Shown here in pieces: positions 25,663 through 33,756 of a stretch of DNA of 64,000 bases. The position numbers and the translations under genes are program-made. Source of the stretch: Streptomyces sp. NBC_00154 (GTDB taxonomy: Bacteria > Actinomycetota > Actinomycetes > Streptomycetales > Streptomycetaceae). The stretch spans positions 7,012,501-7,076,500 of the forward strand of contig NZ_JAPEMI010000001.1 in assembly GCF_026342835.1 (NCBI RefSeq), in the 5' to 3' direction. The first letter of the stretch is position 1; each line of letters starts with the position of its first letter. The notes under the pieces were generated by a model that had not been told where the DNA came from, did not search any database, and was given only the letters and a program-made list of their open reading frames with translations.

Positions 25663-26913
25663 TCATCCGTACCCGCTGACGATTATCGAAGGTCCGCCCC
25701 GGCCGGTCCGGGCCGCCGATGGGTCCACGCCGAGCTGAACGGTCGAGCGCTGCAGTCGGGCCGCCCTGATTGCGGCCGGCAGACGCTGCTGTGGCGGATT
25801 CTCGGCCTGCGGCGCGGCCGGCCGCGGGAAATCCGTCATCGGCAGGCTGGTCACGCGGACCACGCCCGAGGTGGTCCGCCCGGTCGACGTGCGAAGGGCT
25901 CCCGGGCGGACTCCACTGCCCATGCTGCCCCGGCCGTCGACACTGCGGCCGTTGACGGGGCCGGTAGCGAGACCGGTCGGGTGGTGCCGCGTTCCGTTTT
26001 CCGCATCGCTTGGGCCATGTCCACGCGGTGAGTCCGGCCTCCGGCTCTTATCGGGGTGGGCCCTGACCTCGTCGACGTCCAGGCGGCGGTCGACGCCGTG
26101 GGGGACGACCTTCTGCCCGGACTCGAGTTCCAGGCGTTTGCCGTCGAGGTGGATCTCGACTTGGTCCGGTTCGAAGGACACCATGTCACCGATCCGGCCG
26201 ACCTCCGGGTACGCGTTGCGGTACGTCCAGGCGGCCCGGTGCACATCGCCGACGTCGTAGTAGTCGCACAGGCCCTTGTAGGGGCAGAAGGTCTGTCCTT
26301 CGACGGGGCGCAGCCGGGTCTCGTCGATGTCGGCGCGCGGGACGTACCAGCGCGGGGCGAATCCGGATTCGTAGAGCACGACGGGGTGTTCGGAGCGGGC
26401 TACCACGGTGTCGCCCAGGCGGACTTCCAGAGGCCTGGACGTGTTGCGGATGTCGATGCGGTGGTACGGGTCCGCGGCGTGTCCCAGGATGCGCTCGTCT
26501 TCCTCGTAGAAGGCGTCCATGGCCCGCCACGCGAAGGCGATGCGGCCTTGCAGCTCGGTGGCGTGCTCGGGCGGCGAGGCGAACCCCCAGGCGGCGCGTT
26601 CGGTGGTGCGGTCGTCGGCGTGGACCGCGTACCAGGTGGTCTCGCCCAGGTCCCTGTGTTGGGTGACCTTGTCGCTCGCGGCCAGGACCTGAGGGTCCAC
26701 GTCCCTGCGGGGGAAGTAGGCGACGGGGTAGCGGCCCGGTTCGTGCAGCAGGATCACGTTGTCGCTGTCGGCGATCCAGGTGTCGTTGAACTTCACGCGC
26801 ATGCGGCGGCGCAGCGGCTCGGCGAACAGCAGGCGCTCAGGCAGGGGTTCGGGGGTGAGGAAGTGTCCGATCGCCCCTGCGGAAAGGGGCCCTTGCTGCC
26901 AGGACAGTCCCAT
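25663..26913 (-). CDS. DUF427 domain protein with unusual C-terminal extension
   Basis: A 416-residue protein. Two DUF427 repeats are visible, around residues 35-130 (MRVKFNDTWIADSDNVILLHE, VAYFPRRDV) and 155-270 (LEVRLGDTVVARSEHPVVLYE, WYVPRADID, CPYKGLCDYYDV). Such proteins are normally about 260-290 residues and of unknown function. Beyond about residue 300 this one continues for over 100 residues of Arg/Pro/Gly-rich sequence without domain character. The simplest explanation is loss of the natural stop and readthrough into non-coding DNA. ATG at 26913 follows GGAAGGAA. It lies 175 bp downstream of the alpha/beta hydrolase gene and may be cotranscribed with it. Confidence 0.8.
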   Translation of the reverse strand: MGLSWQQGPLSAGAIGHFLTPEPLPERLLFAEPLRRRMRVKFNDTWIADSDNVILLHEPGRYPVAYFPRRDVDPQVLAASDKVTQHRDLGETTWYAVHADDRTTERAAWGFASPPEHATELQGRIAFAWRAMDAFYEEDERILGHAADPYHRIDIRNTSRPLEVRLGDTVVARSEHPVVLYESGFAPRWYVPRADIDETRLRPVEGQTFCPYKGLCDYYDVGDVHRAAWTYRNAYPEVGRIGDMVSFEPDQVEIHLDGKRLELESGQKVVPHGVDRRLDVDEVRAHPDKSRRPDSPRGHGPSDAENGTRHHPTGLATGPVNGRSVDGRGSMGSGVRPGALRTSTGRTTSGVVRVTSLPMTDFPRPAAPQAENPPQQRLPAAIRAARLQRSTVQLGVDPSAARTGRGGPSIIVSGYG

Positions 26914-27088
26914 GGCGTGTTCCTTCCGGGTGCGGGGTGGGCGGGAGGCTGCACCCCGGGGTGGTTGGGCGGTTGCCGTTGCCCGGTCAGGGCTTGCAGG
27001 AGCAGTGGGAGATCGCGGCCCCGGGTCGGCGGAAGCAGGTCCGGATGACCTTGCCGTCGATGGTGGTGGCGCGCTTCGCCCCTCCGCG

Positions 27089-27958
27089 TCAGGCGAGGAC
27101 GCGGCCGAGGAAGTCGCGGATGTGCTCGGTGATGGGCTCGAGGTGGCTCTCCAGTGCGAAGTGCCCGGACTCGAGCAGATGGATCTCGGCGTTGGGCAGG
27201 TCCGTGCTGAACGCCACGGCACCCGCGGGGCCGAAGATCTCGTCGTTGGCGCCCCAGACCGCCAGCAGCGGGACCTGGCAGTCGCGGAAGTACTGGTGGA
27301 CCTGCGGGTAGAGGTCGACGTTGGTGGGATAGTCGCGAAAGAGCTTGAGTTGGATCTCGTCGTTGCCCGGCCGGTCCAGCAGCGCCTGGTCGTGGACCCA
27401 GTTGTCGGGGCTGACCAGGGTGGGGTCGGCGACTCCGTTCACGTACTGCCATCGGGTGATCTCGGCAGTGAGGGCGCCTCGCATGGGGGCCTCGGTGTCG
27501 GGTCCGGGCGCCTGGGCGTAGGCGAAGGCGCCGTCCCAGAAGGGCTTCACGAAGCCCTCGACGTAGGCGTTGCCGTTCTGGCTGATGATCGCGGTGATGC
27601 GGTCCGGGGCCTGGAGTGCGAGGCGCCAGCCGATGGGGGCGCCGTAGTCCTGCACGTACATCGCGAACCGGTCGATACCCAAGTGCTGCAGCAGGTCGGA
27701 GGTGACCTCGGTGAGGGCGTCGAAGGTGTAGGGGAAGTCCTCCAGGGCGGGCATCGCCGACTGGCCGAACCCGATGTGGTCGGGAGCGATGACGTGGTAC
27801 CGGTCGGCGAGTGCCGGGATCAGGTGGCGAAACATGTGCGAGCTGGTCGGGAAGCCGTGGAGCAGCACCACGTCGGGTGCCTGTGGGTCGCCGGCCTCCC
27901 GGTAGAAGACTTCGAGGCCGTTGACGGTGGCCGTGCGGTAGTGGACGGCGGAAGCCAT
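27089..27958 (-). CDS. Alpha/beta hydrolase (haloalkane dehalogenase-like)
   Basis: A 289-residue alpha/beta-hydrolase. The oxyanion-hole region LLHGFPTSS is at about residues 32-40, the nucleophile elbow is VQDYGAPIG (Asp near residue 103) as in haloalkane dehalogenases and epoxide hydrolases rather than the usual Ser, and the catalytic His lies in ESGHFALE near 270. WGANDEIFG provides the second acid. It is cytosolic and probably hydrolyses an epoxide, haloalkane or similar ester. It diverges from a CGNR zinc-finger regulator; four copies of one inverted repeat lie between them, one immediately ahead of this gene's ribosome binding site, so control by that regulator is likely. Confidence 0.9.
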   Translation of the reverse strand: MASAVHYRTATVNGLEVFYREAGDPQAPDVVLLHGFPTSSHMFRHLIPALADRYHVIAPDHIGFGQSAMPALEDFPYTFDALTEVTSDLLQHLGIDRFAMYVQDYGAPIGWRLALQAPDRITAIISQNGNAYVEGFVKPFWDGAFAYAQAPGPDTEAPMRGALTAEITRWQYVNGVADPTLVSPDNWVHDQALLDRPGNDEIQLKLFRDYPTNVDLYPQVHQYFRDCQVPLLAVWGANDEIFGPAGAVAFSTDLPNAEIHLLESGHFALESHLEPITEHIRDFLGRVLA

Positions 27959-27962
27959 AGTC

Positions 27963-27992
27963 CTAACCCTTCTATCGGGCTTGAGTGGTTAT
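27963..27992. promoter_or_regulatory. Operator-like repeat 1 (hydrolase side)
   Basis: CTAACC-N18-GGTTAT, a 30-bp interrupted inverted repeat. Its left arm, read on the minus strand as GGTTAG, overlaps the hydrolase ribosome binding region five bases before the ATG. One mismatch to the consensus CTAACC-N18-GGTTAG. Confidence 0.65.
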
Positions 27993-28015
27993 GAATCCAG
28001 TCGACCATGCGAAAT

Positions 28016-28045
28016 CTAACCTGTCAAGATGCTTTAACAGGTTAG
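28016..28045. promoter_or_regulatory. Operator-like repeat 2
   Basis: CTAACC-N18-GGTTAG with arms extendable to ten bases (TCTAACCTGT / ACAGGTTAGA). It starts 53 bp from repeat 1. A TTGACA (minus strand) lies inside it and could be the -35 box of the hydrolase promoter. Confidence 0.75.
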
Positions 28046-28269
28046 AACGCGGCGAAGGATTCGTTGCGGATGCCTCCCGGGCGGGACGGGTGAGCCGCCG
28101 GGCGGGAGCTTGGGGTGGGGTGGGAGCGGATCGGTGGCCTTCCTCCGCCTCTGCCCGTCGGTGGTTCGTCGGCCAGTGGGGCTGCCGGGCGTGAACGTGC
28201 CCGGCCCGCCGATGGCGGCCTCGTCCGCGCGAGGTGCCGCCCCGGCCGCGGCGAACGCCCCGCGCGAAA

Positions 28270-28299
28270 CTAACCATCGAAAATTTCTTTCGTGGTTAG
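28270..28299. promoter_or_regulatory. Operator-like repeat 3
   Basis: CTAACC-N18-GGTTAG, perfect in both arms, with inner complementary bases CGAAA / TTTCG. It begins 46 bp upstream of repeat 4. The interval 28046-28269 between the two pairs is GC-rich and holds no gene I can support. Confidence 0.75.
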
Positions 28300-28315
28300 A
28301 CCGTGCTTGCTTCAT

Positions 28316-28345
28316 GTAACCTTTGAAATAATTCAATGCGGTTAG
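28316..28345. promoter_or_regulatory. Operator-like repeat 4 (regulator side)
   Basis: GTAACC-N18-GGTTAG, one mismatch. The right arm GGTTAG runs into the AGGAG ribosome binding site of the CGNR gene, mirroring the arrangement at the hydrolase start. Both genes therefore carry GGTTAGGA just ahead of their start codons. Confidence 0.65.
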
Positions 28346-28353
28346 GAGACGCG

Positions 28354-28869
28354 ATGGCGGCCGATCGAGAGCAGCAGGACGCACTGCTGGAACTCCTCAA
28401 CACGACACCGGTGGTCAACGGGGTCGTCCAGGATCAGCTGGCGGACCCGGAAGCGGCAGAGGCCTGGCAGCGGGCGCACGGCGGCAGCGGCACCGCGGAC
28501 GAGCACCGCCATCTCGTGGAGGCGCGCGACGCCCTGCAGGAGGTGGTGCGCGGCGGCCGGCCGGCCACGTCACTGGCCCCGGTCCTCGATGGCGTCACGT
28601 CCCGTCCGCAGGTCTCATCCGCCGGAGTGTCCTGGGACCTCGACGCCCGCCAGGAGCGTCGGATGGCAGTGCAGGCGGTCATGACCTGGAGCGCGCTGCA
28701 GAAGGCGATGCCCGGGCGACTGCGGCCGTGTGCCAATGAGGAGTGTCGGCGGTTCCTCCTCGATCGCAGCAAGACCAACAAGGCGCGCTGGTGTTCGATG
28801 GCCGTCTGCGGCAACAGGATGAAGGCCAGGCGCCACTACCAGCGCACCCGCAACGACGCAGCCGAGTAG
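28354..28869 (+). CDS. CGNR zinc-finger transcriptional regulator (ABATE domain)
   Basis: A 171-residue regulator of the ABATE/CGNR group. The N-terminal two thirds form the all-helical ABATE-like domain (LLNTTPVVNGVVQDQL, then helices rich in Ala/Arg). The C-terminus is the zinc finger: CANEEC near residue 130, then CSMAVCGNRMKARRHYQR, which contains the diagnostic CGNR and a basic DNA-contact helix. The ATG at 28354 was chosen because AGGAG lies six bases upstream; an earlier ATG at 28336 falls within the operator. It is divergent from the alpha/beta hydrolase and is the obvious candidate to bind the four repeats between them. Confidence 0.9.
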   Translation: MAADREQQDALLELLNTTPVVNGVVQDQLADPEAAEAWQRAHGGSGTADEHRHLVEARDALQEVVRGGRPATSLAPVLDGVTSRPQVSSAGVSWDLDARQERRMAVQAVMTWSALQKAMPGRLRPCANEECRRFLLDRSKTNKARWCSMAVCGNRMKARRHYQRTRNDAAE

Positions 28870-29052
28870 CACCTCCGCCAGCCCCCGGGCAGGCGGCGGG
28901 GCTCAGCTCTCCGCGTCAGGACCTTCCCCGACCGGGTACCGGCTGCGGTGTTGACCCTGGGCGGCCCCCGCCGCCGGCAGGTCGGCCATGAACCGGTGCA
29001 GGGGCGCCCGCCTGCCCCCACGCACCGCCGGCACCCACCCGGACCCGAGAGT

Positions 29053-29250
29053 CCGCACCTGCTCGCCGCCCGGATCACCGCGGAGCTGCATTTCGGCCCC
29101 GAGCAGAGCAACCGCCTCGACGAGTCCCTCACCGCAGCAGGCGTACGCCACCACAGCGAGACCTGCACCGCGGCGCACCGCGGATTCGCCCAGGCCGGCA
29201 CCGCCGCCTGCGACAGCACAGTGGACAAGCGTCACCGGACCGCACTGACG
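29053..29250 (+). pseudogene. Dienelactone hydrolase family, C-terminal remnant
   Basis: One plus-strand frame reads LLAARITAELHFG, then LDESLTAAGVRHHSET and AAHRGFAQAGTAA. This follows the end of dienelactone-hydrolase-family proteins (strand before the catalytic Asp, helix, then the catalytic His region). The usual GxPHGF around the His is altered and the Asp strand is shortened. No N-terminal half is present upstream. The remainder of 28870-29419 shows no other gene. Confidence 0.55.
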
Positions 29251-29419
29251 GTGTCCCCGGACCGCGCCCTCCGACCGGCACGCGTTCAAATCGCGCCCTC
29301 TGTCCCGCGGGCATACGGTCGGCAAGGGCACGGCCGTCGCACGCAGCTTCTGCGCGCGGCCCGCGAGCCGGAGGCCGTCGAACGACCGGATCGGAACGCA
29401 CGTCTGAGAGGAGTCCGCG

Positions 29420-31297
29420 ATGTCGGCTGAGAACACCGCAACTGTCTCGTTGGGGCCTGACAGTGACCTGGACCAGGTCTTCGAGTTGGCTCAGCAGCTG
29501 CGGGTGGACTCCGTGCGCGCCAGCACCGCCGCCGGTTCCGGCCACCCCACCTCCAGCCTGTCCGCCGCGGATCTCATGGCTGTCCTCATGACACGTCACC
29601 TGCGCTACGACTGGCAGAGCCCGAAGAACCCGGCCAACGACCACCTGATCTTCTCCAAGGGGCACGCCTCCCCCTTGCTGTACGCGATGTTCCTCGCCGC
29701 CGGCGCGATCGACGAAGAGGAACTCATGACCACCTACCGCCGCAAAGGTGCGCGTCTTCAAGGCCACCCCACTCCGATCCTGCCCTGGGTGGATGTAGCC
29801 ACCGGCTCCCTGGGCCAGGGCATCGCCTACGGCGTCGGTGTCGCGCTTGCAGAACGGGACCTGAAACACCAGTCCTCCCGTGTGTGGGTGCTGTGCGGCG
29901 ACAGCGAAATGGCAGAGGGGTCGGTGTGGGAAGCCCTGGACAAGGCAGGCCGCCACCGGCTGGCCAACTTCACCGTGATCATCGACGTCAACCGCCTCGG
30001 CCAGAGCGGCCCCACGGAGCTGGGCTGGGACACCGACGCCTACGTCCGCCGCGCCGAAGCCTTCGACTGCCGCGCACTCGTCGTCGACGGCCACGACCTC
30101 ACGGCCGTCGAACAAGCCCTGGTTGTCGCGGATGACGGGCAGGCCCCCACCGTCATCGTCGCCAAGACCGTCAAGGGCCAGGGTGTCGCCGAGGTCGCAG
30201 ACGCCGAGGGCTGGCATGGCAAGCCGTTGCCCGACGACCTGGCCGCCCGTGCGATCACCGAACTGGGCGGCGTACGCCACCACACCGTCCGTGGCCCCCA
30301 GCCGTCCGCCGCCACCTCTGCTGACCCGGTTGCTCCGGTGCAGGTGACGCTGCCGCAATTCAAGATGGGCGAAGCCGTCGCCACCCGCGTCGCCTTCGGC
30401 AAGACACTCGCCGCGATCGGCGCGCGCCCCGACATCGTGGCTCTGGACGCCGAAGTGGGTAACTCCACCCATGCGGAGGACTTCGGCAAGGCACACCCCG
30501 AGCGGTACTTCCAGATCTACATCGCCGAACAGCAGATGATCGCCACCGCGGTCGGCATGGCCGTATGCGGCTACCGCCCCTACGCCACCACCTTCGCAGC
30601 CTTCCTCACCCGAGCCCACGACTTCATTCGTATGGCCGCGATCTCTCAGGTCACCATGAGCCTGTGCGGTACCCACTGCGGTGTCGAGATCGGCGCGGAC
30701 GGCCCCTCCCAGATGGGCCTGGAGGACCTCGCCATGATGCGCGCCATCCACGGCTCCACGGTCCTCTACCCCAGCGACGCCACATCCGCCACGGCTCTGA
30801 CCGCTTCCATGGCGGACCTCGACGGCATCTCCTACCTGCGCACCACCCGGGGTGCCTACCCCGTCCTCTACGCCCCCGACGAGACCTTCCCGGTCGGCGG
30901 ATCCAAGACCCTGCGTGCGGGCGACAGTGACCAGGTCACTCTCCTGGGCGCCGGCGTCACGGTCCACGAATGCCTTGCCGCCGCCGACCAGCTGGCCGCC
31001 GACAACATCCCTGCCCGCGTCATCGACCTGTACTCCGTAAAGCCTCTGGACGTCGCCACCCTCGCTCGCGCCGCCCAGGAAACCGGCGCACTGGTCGTCG
31101 TCGAGGATCACCATCCCGAGGGTGGCATCGGCGAGGCCGTGCTGTCCGCACTCGCCGCACGGCGCCTCACCCCCGCATTCGCCCACCTTGCCGTGCGGGA
31201 CCTGCCGGCCTCCGGGACCCCGTCCGAACTTCTCGACGCCGCAGGCATCTCACGCACCCACATCGCCCGAGCCACCCACGACCTGGTCGCCCACTGA
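29420..31297 (+). CDS. tkt: Transketolase
   Basis: A 625-residue thiamine diphosphate enzyme that moves two-carbon ketol units between sugar phosphates in the pentose phosphate pathway. Visible features: GSGHPTSSLSAADLM near residue 40, SKGHASPLLYA near 75, the ThDP/metal motif GDSEMAEGSVWEALDKAG continuing to the conserved Asn (IIDVNRLGQ) near 155-195, the pyrimidine-binding domain with YIAEQQM and the FAAFLTRAHDFIRM segment, and a C-terminal domain with SVKPLD. The length suits the shorter, animal-like transketolase subgroup rather than the 660-700-residue bacterial form, so it may be a second, non-core copy. AGGAG precedes the ATG. Confidence 0.92.
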   Translation: MSAENTATVSLGPDSDLDQVFELAQQLRVDSVRASTAAGSGHPTSSLSAADLMAVLMTRHLRYDWQSPKNPANDHLIFSKGHASPLLYAMFLAAGAIDEEELMTTYRRKGARLQGHPTPILPWVDVATGSLGQGIAYGVGVALAERDLKHQSSRVWVLCGDSEMAEGSVWEALDKAGRHRLANFTVIIDVNRLGQSGPTELGWDTDAYVRRAEAFDCRALVVDGHDLTAVEQALVVADDGQAPTVIVAKTVKGQGVAEVADAEGWHGKPLPDDLAARAITELGGVRHHTVRGPQPSAATSADPVAPVQVTLPQFKMGEAVATRVAFGKTLAAIGARPDIVALDAEVGNSTHAEDFGKAHPERYFQIYIAEQQMIATAVGMAVCGYRPYATTFAAFLTRAHDFIRMAAISQVTMSLCGTHCGVEIGADGPSQMGLEDLAMMRAIHGSTVLYPSDATSATALTASMADLDGISYLRTTRGAYPVLYAPDETFPVGGSKTLRAGDSDQVTLLGAGVTVHECLAAADQLAADNIPARVIDLYSVKPLDVATLARAAQETGALVVVEDHHPEGGIGEAVLSALAARRLTPAFAHLAVRDLPASGTPSELLDAAGISRTHIARATHDLVAH

Positions 31298-31343
31298 GCA
31301 CCGGTCGGTCGCCCGGCAGCACTGCGGCTACGCGCCGGACATC

Positions 31344-31364
31344 CCCGACCGTGTGCAGGTCGGG
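31344..31364 (+). terminator. Hairpin after transketolase
   Basis: CCCGACC at 31344-31350 pairs with GGTCGGG at 31358-31364 across a seven-base loop, 47 bp after the transketolase stop codon. Confidence 0.45.
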
Positions 31365-31411
31365 CTTCAGCCGCCCCTCGTCGCCGTGCCACTCCAGTAG
31401 CGTGCACAGGC

Positions 31412-32190
31412 CCTGATGCCGGCGGCGAGGCGGTGGTGGAACTGGCCATCGGTCTCGCCTACGGCTCGGCGCTCGGTCTGGCAGGGGGGTGGCTGTTGCG
31501 GTCGGCGCTGCGCAGGGGCTGGGCGGCCGAGGAGTTTGTGGGCCTGGCCGTACTGGCCCTCGCCCTGCTGTCCAATCTGTCCTCCATCGCCATCGGCGGC
31601 AACGGATTCGTCGCGGCGTTTGTCGCCGGGCTGGCCTTTGGCACCGCCTACGGCGATGCGCCGCAGTCGCAACTGCTGTTCACCGAGCAGTCGGCGTCGG
31701 TGCTCTCCTTGCTGGTGTGGCTGCTGTTCGGGGCGGTCCCTGTCCCGGCCGCCGTCCCGCACATGACGTGGCAGGCCGTCCTCTACGCGGTGCTGAGCCT
31801 GACGGCGGTGCGGATGTTGCCCGTGGCCCTGTCGCTGCTCGGTACGGGGACGGACCGTGCCACGTTCCTGTTCGTCGGCTGGTTCGGCCCCCAGGGCCGG
31901 CCACGATCATCTTCGGTCTGCTCGCGCTCGAGGACCTTGCCCCGGCTGTCACGCACCAAGTCCTTCCCGTGCTCATCTGCACGGTGCTGCTCAGTGTCCT
32001 CGCCCACGGATTCAGCGCGCGGCCGCTCGCGCGACGCTGCGGGGCAGCCGCGGCCGGCGGAGATGCTGAACGGGCGGAACTGTCGCCGCACGGCCGTCCC
32101 TGTCCGGCGGCTCACGGGCAGCGCAGACGCAGCCAGACGCAGGGGTTCCAGCGACTGATTCCCAATTCGCTCGTCGAGCCTGGCTCGTGA
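31412..32190 (+). pseudogene. Cation/proton antiporter (CPA1-like), truncated and frameshifted
   Basis: The C-terminal half of a sodium/proton-antiporter-like membrane protein. From about 31412 one frame gives several hydrophobic helices (LAIGLAYGSALGLAGGWLL, GLAVLALALLSNLSSIAI, GNGFVAAFVAGLAFG, ALYAVLSLTAVRMLP-like) up to VGWFGPQG near 31895. The conserved continuation (ATIIFGLLALEDL, then PVLICTVLLSVLAHG) is in another frame, consistent with loss of one T in the GGCCTGGCC expected there. The N-terminal helices with the LNDG ion-binding motif are missing and there is no usable start. Non-functional. Confidence 0.75.
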
Positions 32191-32299
32191 CTGGATGCGG
32201 TCACCTCGCCCAGGGCACATGTTGCCGATGATCTGCCCCGAGTCCCTCGGGGCGGGGCACAACCGACGACGCCCGCTGCAGGCCGGATACGGTGACGGC

Positions 32300-32662
32300 G
32301 TGACCGAAAGCCTGCCCGCCGATGTGGCCGACCTCCTTGAAGCCGTCCTGAGCGCGGACGATCCGGTTCACGCCGTGCTCCGCGGGCAGATTCCGTACCT
32401 CAGTGTCCGAGCACGTTGCACATGCGGATGCGGCACCGCCTACTTCGAACTCGACACCGACGCAGTGGTGCCGGCACTTACTGGGGAGAGCACTGTCGTA
32501 GCAGCCGAGGCACAGCTCTTCACCGAGGATGGAGAGTGCTCCGGCGAGATCCTGCTGTTCACGCAGGGTGGCTACCTTTCGTGGCTGGAGGTCTGTTCCT
32601 GGAGCGACGACATCGAGGTGACGCCGGCAACCGCCGGCCCGCGGCTGCGGACATGCACCTGA
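32300..32662 (+). CDS. Small conserved-looking protein of unknown function
   Basis: A 120-residue acidic protein with no family I can name. It starts with a helix (DVADLLEAVLSADDPVHAVL) followed by a strand-rich part containing CTCGCGTAYFELD, a Cys cluster that could bind metal, and then GEILLFTQGGYLSWLEV. The GTG start has only a weak ribosome binding site, but codon use is clearly coding and the reading frame is uninterrupted. Convergent with the GNAT gene, 63 bp away. Confidence 0.6.
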   Translation: MTESLPADVADLLEAVLSADDPVHAVLRGQIPYLSVRARCTCGCGTAYFELDTDAVVPALTGESTVVAAEAQLFTEDGECSGEILLFTQGGYLSWLEVCSWSDDIEVTPATAGPRLRTCT

Positions 32663-32725
32663 CCTTCGCCGGCCGGGTCCCAGCACCCCGACCCGACCCG
32701 ACATCACGACTTCAATTGCGGTAGC

Positions 32726-33214
32726 TCAATCGCCCGATCCCTCGGCATCGTGCCGAAGCCAGACATAATTCACCGGCTGAGCGGCATTCCAGTTCTCGGC
32801 AAGGCCAGGGGCGACCGGCCCGAACCCGGCCCCCAGATAGCACCTCAGAGCCTTCTCGTTGTCCGGGTGCACGCGCATGAAGACATCGGCACAGCCCGAC
32901 TCGTGAGCTTGCGCGAGCAGGCTCCGGACGAGCACACGGCCGAGCCCCTTCCCGCGGGCCTCGGGTGCCACGATGATCCGAGCCAGCTCGACCTCGTCCT
33001 CCTCGGCGTCGAACCACAATTCCCCGTAACCGACGAGCTTCTCGCCCTCAACGAGCACATGAGCCTGAACGTCGTCATCCTGCTGCCACGCGGAAATCGT
33101 CTGTGCAGGCACAGGGAACTCCCGTCGCCCGCACCACATGACGACTTCCGCGGAAGCAGTCGGCCAGACCGCCACCATCTCAGCGTGAGCGGTGGCGAAA
33201 GGGAGAAGATTCAT
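32726..33214 (-). CDS. GNAT family N-acetyltransferase
   Basis: A 162-residue acetyltransferase close to the RimI-like size class. The core strand ARIIVAP is followed by the acetyl-CoA loop EARGKGLGRVL (near residue 93), the helix to HESGCADVFMRVH, and NEKALRCYLGAGF, which closes the fold. ATG 33214 begins with MNLLPFATAHAEM, a normal first strand. Acceptor amine unknown; it may modify a small metabolite or protein N-terminus. Confidence 0.88.
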   Translation of the reverse strand: MNLLPFATAHAEMVAVWPTASAEVVMWCGRREFPVPAQTISAWQQDDDVQAHVLVEGEKLVGYGELWFDAEEDEVELARIIVAPEARGKGLGRVLVRSLLAQAHESGCADVFMRVHPDNEKALRCYLGAGFGPVAPGLAENWNAAQPVNYVWLRHDAEGSGD

Positions 33215-33756
33215 ACGCGTCAATCCATCCTGGGCCCATGATCTGATCCGGTACGGGCACCAGCTGCTCGGCCCAGCTACCGCGCAGGCCGACACTACGT
33301 GCCCCGCTCAGCCACATCCAGCCCGATTCGCGCGAAGCCGGTGCCGCACACGAGCCCCGCCGCCCCGGCTCCGATCAATCGGCGACGTTGGGATCACAAC
33401 GATCGAGTCCGACCGTTCTCCGGCGGTTGAGCCAATGTCCGTTCTCGCCGCCCACCGCGGGTCGGAGCATCCAGTGCGTCGACGAGCGGGCGATGGCCGC
33501 CCTCAATGACTGGTGCCCCTACGGAAACTCCGCTGCAGCGCTCCGCCTGCCACGCGGGTGATGAGGAGGGATGCCCTTGCCGACACGTAAGGCCACACAC
33601 GTGGCCCTGGGCATTAGCACTTTCTGCCTGCCCCGGAGTCCGAAGGGACGATCGTTTCCCGGTTGTTCACGATGACCTCATGCCTGAGCTTCGTGTGATC
33701 CGGGCTTGCGGCTTAGCTTCGCAAGGTCCAGTTCGCCCGAAATAGACGAGGCATAG
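33215..33756. other. Intergenic region without a recognised gene
   Basis: About 540 bp between the GNAT gene's start and the glycerophosphodiester phosphodiesterase gene. Short frames on both strands have no domain or ribosome binding site. It probably contains the two promoters, which I cannot delimit. Confidence 0.4.

Noticed and set aside
26990..27088. A Cys-containing stretch in frame after the alpha/beta hydrolase stop (ends ISHCSCKP), reminiscent of a precursor peptide
   Set aside because: There is no start codon after the hydrolase stop and no modifying enzyme nearby; probably the remnant of a longer C-terminus or chance.
29129..31186. A 685-codon minus-strand frame opposite transketolase
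   Set aside because: Antisense shadow of a clearly recognised transketolase; no domain and no ribosome binding site.
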